From the NCBI RefSeq assembly GCF_014655595.1, contig NZ_BNBL01000004.1, forward strand, positions 477,680 to 541,679: a stretch of 64,000 nt of DNA, written 5' to 3'. The notes below the pieces were generated by a model. The model made no database searches. It had not been told where the DNA came from and was given only the letters and a program-made list of their open reading frames with translations. The DNA is from Streptomyces griseocarneus (lineage in GTDB: Bacteria; Actinomycetota; Actinomycetes; Streptomycetales; Streptomycetaceae). Positions 61,541 through 64,000 of this stretch are shown here, piece after piece. Within the stretch, counting starts at the first letter, position 1; every line of letters begins with the position of its first letter. The translations under genes were made by a program, and so were the position numbers.

Positions 61541-62398
61541 GTGTCGTTCACTCTTCCTGCCAGCGCCCGGGTTGATCTGCGAGTCGAATCGGTCGATGGC
61601 GTGCTCGACGAGGTCGAGCGTGCTCTTCACACGCAGTTGGACAGGGGCACGCTGGTGCGCAAGCGGCGGTCGCTGGGGGCGCGCACTGACCGCGGCACGT
61701 GGGTGCGGGTCGAGCGGCGCCGCTTCGACAAGATCGGCAGCCAAGGCTGGAACGGCACCGAATGCGCTGCCCTCGTGGAGGGAGTGGCCAAGCCGCAGTG
61801 GCACCGAGGCATTGCGTGGAGGCAGCCCGGGGACGCCGTGATGTGGCGAGTCGATGAGACGGACCTCCTGCCCGGTGCGCCCGTCGGCAGTAGTGTCCTG
61901 GCTGCCGAACCCGCGCTGTCGGACGACTGGTGGCGGGCGTTCAACAGGTCGCTGGATGCCCTGGCCAGGCAGCACACGAGGCGCGTCGCCACCCCGGACA
62001 CCGTGATGATCACGCAGAGCGGTGTCGCCGAGGCGGTCCAGCGCTTTCTCCCCGGTGGCGTCGACGTGACAGTGGAGCGGTGGCTGCCGGCACACGCGGA
62101 TCTCAACTGGGCGAACATGACCGGGCCGGAGTTCTGCCTGTTCGACTGGGAAGACTGGGGAATGGCCCCCCAAGGGCTGGATGCCGCGTCGCTGTGGGGC
62201 AACTCCCTCGCTGTCCCGGCTCTGGCCGAGCGCGTCCGCCACGAGCGGCGCCACGATCTGGAGAGCCGGGACGGCAAGCTGATGACCTTGTTCGTCTGCG
62301 CGAAGATCCTGGCTCCTGACGCCCATCCCGAAGACCCTCGCCTTGGGCCCGCACGCGTCATGGCCGCGCGGGTCGCGGAGGACCTTCAGAGAGGCTGA
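61541..62398 (+). CDS. APH-fold phosphotransferase
   Basis: A 285-residue protein of the aminoglycoside-phosphotransferase fold. The catalytic loop PAHADLNWANM (His185, Asp187 and Asn192) and the metal-binding LFDWEDWG (Asp202) have the Brenner and DFG-equivalent patterns. The N-terminal half is less conserved; a nucleotide-binding loop is not obvious, although Arg/Lys-rich RRSLGARTDRG could play that role. GTG at 61541 follows GAGGAGG. The C terminus overlaps the end of the convergent aldo/keto reductase gene by 13 bases. The substrate (antibiotic, sugar or other) cannot be told. Confidence 0.82.
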   Translation: MSFTLPASARVDLRVESVDGVLDEVERALHTQLDRGTLVRKRRSLGARTDRGTWVRVERRRFDKIGSQGWNGTECAALVEGVAKPQWHRGIAWRQPGDAVMWRVDETDLLPGAPVGSSVLAAEPALSDDWWRAFNRSLDALARQHTRRVATPDTVMITQSGVAEAVQRFLPGGVDVTVERWLPAHADLNWANMTGPEFCLFDWEDWGMAPQGLDAASLWGNSLAVPALAERVRHERRHDLESRDGKLMTLFVCAKILAPDAHPEDPRLGPARVMAARVAEDLQRG

Positions 62399-63246
62399 CG
62401 ATCTCGCTGTTCGCGGAGAAGCCGCCGATAGGTACGGAGGCTGCCCGCGTCGGCCTGGTACTGAAGGGCGTCCACGAGTTCCCCGAGGTGGGAGGGGCTG
62501 TCCGTACCGACGGCGATCCTTCCCGCCCGCGGTAACCAGCAGGCCACACGGAAGGTGGCCTGCACGGCCGACAGGCCGTCGTGCGGCTCCTGGATGAACA
62601 CCCGTGGGTCCAGCTTGCCCCACAGCGGCTGCGTCGCGCTGCCCCCGAAGGGGCTCATGCCCCAGAGCCGGGCCGGGTCGAGGCCCCAGCGGGCCGCCAA
62701 TGCCTCGGAGGCTTCCAGGACGTCGATTCCAGCGAGGAGGCCCGCACGGACCATGACCGCGTCGGGCCTGGGCAGGGTGCCGTCCACGAGACCGGGCAAT
62801 GAGCGGGGGTCCCATGAGGAGATGCCCCAGCCTCCGCACAGCCCCTCTGCTGCCGCCCTCTCCACGGCGGCGCACGCCGTACCCAGCCTGTCCTGGTTGG
62901 CTGCCGAGAAGCCGGTCAGTGACCGCTCCGGATTGTGGAGGAACACCAGATCCGGGGCGCGGCCCAGGTCGCGGTTGGTCTGCTCCACGGCTTCCCGGAG
63001 ACGACAGGGATCGAGGGAGTGCTCGGCCCGGCCGGCGGCCGGGAAGAAGCCGACCTTGGTGGAGAGCTCGAAGCGGGGGAGGAGGTCGCTTCCCGCGGTC
63101 GCCAAGGCAGTGTGAGCCGAGAAGCCGCGGTAGTTGAAGCTGGTGTCGATCGCGTCGACACCGAGTTCAAGGGCGCTCGTCAGGATCCGGCGCTCGTAGC
63201 GAGACCGGTGTAGCCCGAGAACAATTCGGGGGTCACGCTCGCGCAC
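62386..63246 (-). CDS. Aldo/keto reductase
   Basis: A 286-residue NADPH-dependent aldo/keto reductase fold. The catalytic tetrad is Asp34, Tyr39, Lys64 and His104 (DAIDTSFNYRG, LSTKVG, VFLHNPE), all present. The C-terminal cofactor segment is compact, with SPFGGSATQPLW and VGTDSPSHLGELVDAL. GTG at 63246 follows GGAGGAGTT and overlaps the upstream JmjC gene by 67 bases, so the two are probably co-translated. It is convergent with the phosphotransferase gene. Its substrate is unknown, and its short coupling to a JmjC oxygenase is unusual. Confidence 0.84.
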   Translation of the reverse strand: MRERDPRIVLGLHRSRYERRILTSALELGVDAIDTSFNYRGFSAHTALATAGSDLLPRFELSTKVGFFPAAGRAEHSLDPCRLREAVEQTNRDLGRAPDLVFLHNPERSLTGFSAANQDRLGTACAAVERAAAEGLCGGWGISSWDPRSLPGLVDGTLPRPDAVMVRAGLLAGIDVLEASEALAARWGLDPARLWGMSPFGGSATQPLWGKLDPRVFIQEPHDGLSAVQATFRVACWLPRAGRIAVGTDSPSHLGELVDALQYQADAGSLRTYRRLLREQRDRQPL

Positions 63247-63934
63247 AACTCCTCCTCCACCAAAATCTTCGCCAGTGCCTCCACCTCGGCGCCCACCTGC
63301 CGAGCAGCCTCGTCCAGCCGCACGGGGAAGCCACTCAGAAGCAGGCGGAGCCCAGGCAGGGCCTGGGCCGCGAAGGTGAGCTTCTTTCCTGCGGCCACCA
63401 CGATGACCGCCTCCCCGTCCTGAGTGATCACGGGCGGGAACTCGCTGACGCACGCCACGACTTCAAGGGGGCCGAAGAAGTCCAGGAACGGGATGTGGCG
63501 GCCGGGAGGAGCTTCCTGCTCACGGCGCCGGAGGAACTCTGCCGGATCGCGGTCGTCGATGAGCCGGCAAGCCGCAGTGGCCAGCCCGTGCTGCTGGGCC
63601 CGCCACTCGTCGGGGCTGCCCCAGCGGTCGAGGTCGTGGCGGAACGCCTCCTCCCGGCGGGACCAGTCGGCAAGCCAGGTCAGCCAGCTCACGGCGGTGC
63701 GTTTGGCGAAGCCGAAGGTCACGTGGGTGCTGTGGCCCCCGCCTCGGCCCACGCGCGTGGCTGCATGCCAGAAGCCGCGCGGGATGTGCATCACGTCGCC
63801 GGCATTCATGGTTCCGGTCCACACGATCTCGTCGCTGGGGGTGTTGTTCCGCTCGGCATCCCGGAACATGGGTGCGGGCCGGGATGCGCCCCGTACTTCC
63901 CACTGCTTCTCGCCGGCGAGCTGCACGATGAGGA
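63180..63934 (-). CDS. JmjC/cupin oxygenase, 3' exon (gene interrupted by an intron)
   Basis: The C-terminal 250 residues of a JmjC/cupin-4 family Fe(II)/2-oxoglutarate oxygenase. The segment LLIVQLAGEKQWEVRG and MHIPRGFWHAA (the second Fe ligand, His) are characteristic, followed by a helical and winged-helix-like C-terminal domain. The upstream HxD ligands must lie in the preceding exon beyond position 64000. The frame is open to the intron junction at 63934/63935. The first visible GTG at 63926 could be misread as a start, but the family needs the upstream half. Confidence 0.78.
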
Positions 63935-64000
63935 GTCGGGTAGGCCCCCCGCATTGCTGCGGGGGAGCCCCCCTCAGAACCGGACGTGCACCTCTCGGCG
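63935..64000 (-). mobile_element. Group II intron 3' end (domains V and VI), partial
   Basis: Read on the minus strand, the sequence GAGAGGTG...CACGTCCGGTTC matches the 3' half of a group II intron domain V. Next comes a stem CCCCCGCA GCAA TGCGGGGG for domain VI, and then CCTACCCGAC, a typical intron 3' end with the bulged branch-point A. The junction leaves an exon that continues the JmjC frame. The intron body and any reverse transcriptase lie beyond the window. The subclass cannot be assigned here. Confidence 0.82.

Noticed and set aside
63180..63926. Complete small cupin gene starting at GTG 63926
   Set aside because: The family needs an upstream HxD half, and the frame runs open to an intron-like 3' end, so it is an exon and not a full gene.

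Overview
The window is chromosomal DNA of a Streptomyces species. The base composition is very GC-rich, starts are often GTG and occasionally TTG, TTA codons are rare, and the order of the core genes (recalled, not searched) matches the conserved slpE-like / holB / tmk / topA / hppA / bldG / tad / acs / nhaA / nth / crp / wblA neighbourhood of Streptomyces coelicolor.

Region 1 (1 to about 10,804) is the right-hand part of an actinomycete integrative and conjugative element (AICE) whose left end lies outside the window. It carries a DUF2637/SpdB-like membrane protein, an FtsK-type septal DNA translocase (TraB), a cluster of CTAG-centred repeats that may be the transfer locus, several small membrane or hypothetical proteins, a replication module (primase-polymerase plus RepA-like ATPase), an excisionase-like HTH protein and a tyrosine integrase. 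The integrase has a LacI-type helix-turn-helix embedded in its catalytic domain. The element abuts the 3' end of tRNA-Pro(CGG), the likely integration target. Two of its operons begin with the same hairpin element, which can also form a pseudoknot. Three of its genes carry TTA codons.

Region 2 (10.8 to 35.7 kb) is core chromosome. It holds a Pr6Pr membrane protein, a metallophosphoesterase, a YqeY protein, a class A penicillin-binding protein next to wblA, two translationally coupled ArsA-like ATPases, a RidA/NUDIX/MBL group, crp, nth, a second NUDIX protein, a MarP-like membrane serine protease, an epoxide-hydrolase-like protein with a holin-like protein, nhaA, acsA, a SulP-carbonic anhydrase fusion, a CooC/MinD-like ATPase and a Fic-like protein.

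Region 3 (35.7 to 42.1 kb) is a HAD hydrolase followed by a compact, overlapping Tad (tight adherence) pilus operon: a TadZ-like protein, TadA, TadB with a TTA codon, TadC, a DUF4244 pilin-like protein, a TadE-like protein and a TadG-like protein.

Region 4 (42.1 to 61.3 kb) holds a DEAD-box helicase, the developmental regulator bldG with its companion anti-sigma-like gene, the proton-pumping pyrophosphatase hppA, a lipoprotein, a methyltransferase, topA with a lysine-repeat tail, a large multi-domain thymidylate kinase, holB and a secreted tripeptidyl aminopeptidase.

Region 5 (61.3 kb to the end) looks accessory. Next to tRNA-Thr(CGT) lie an APH-fold phosphotransferase gene, an aldo/keto reductase gene and the 3' exon of a JmjC/cupin gene. 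The JmjC reading frame is interrupted at the window edge by what looks like the 3' end (domains V and VI) of a group II intron.
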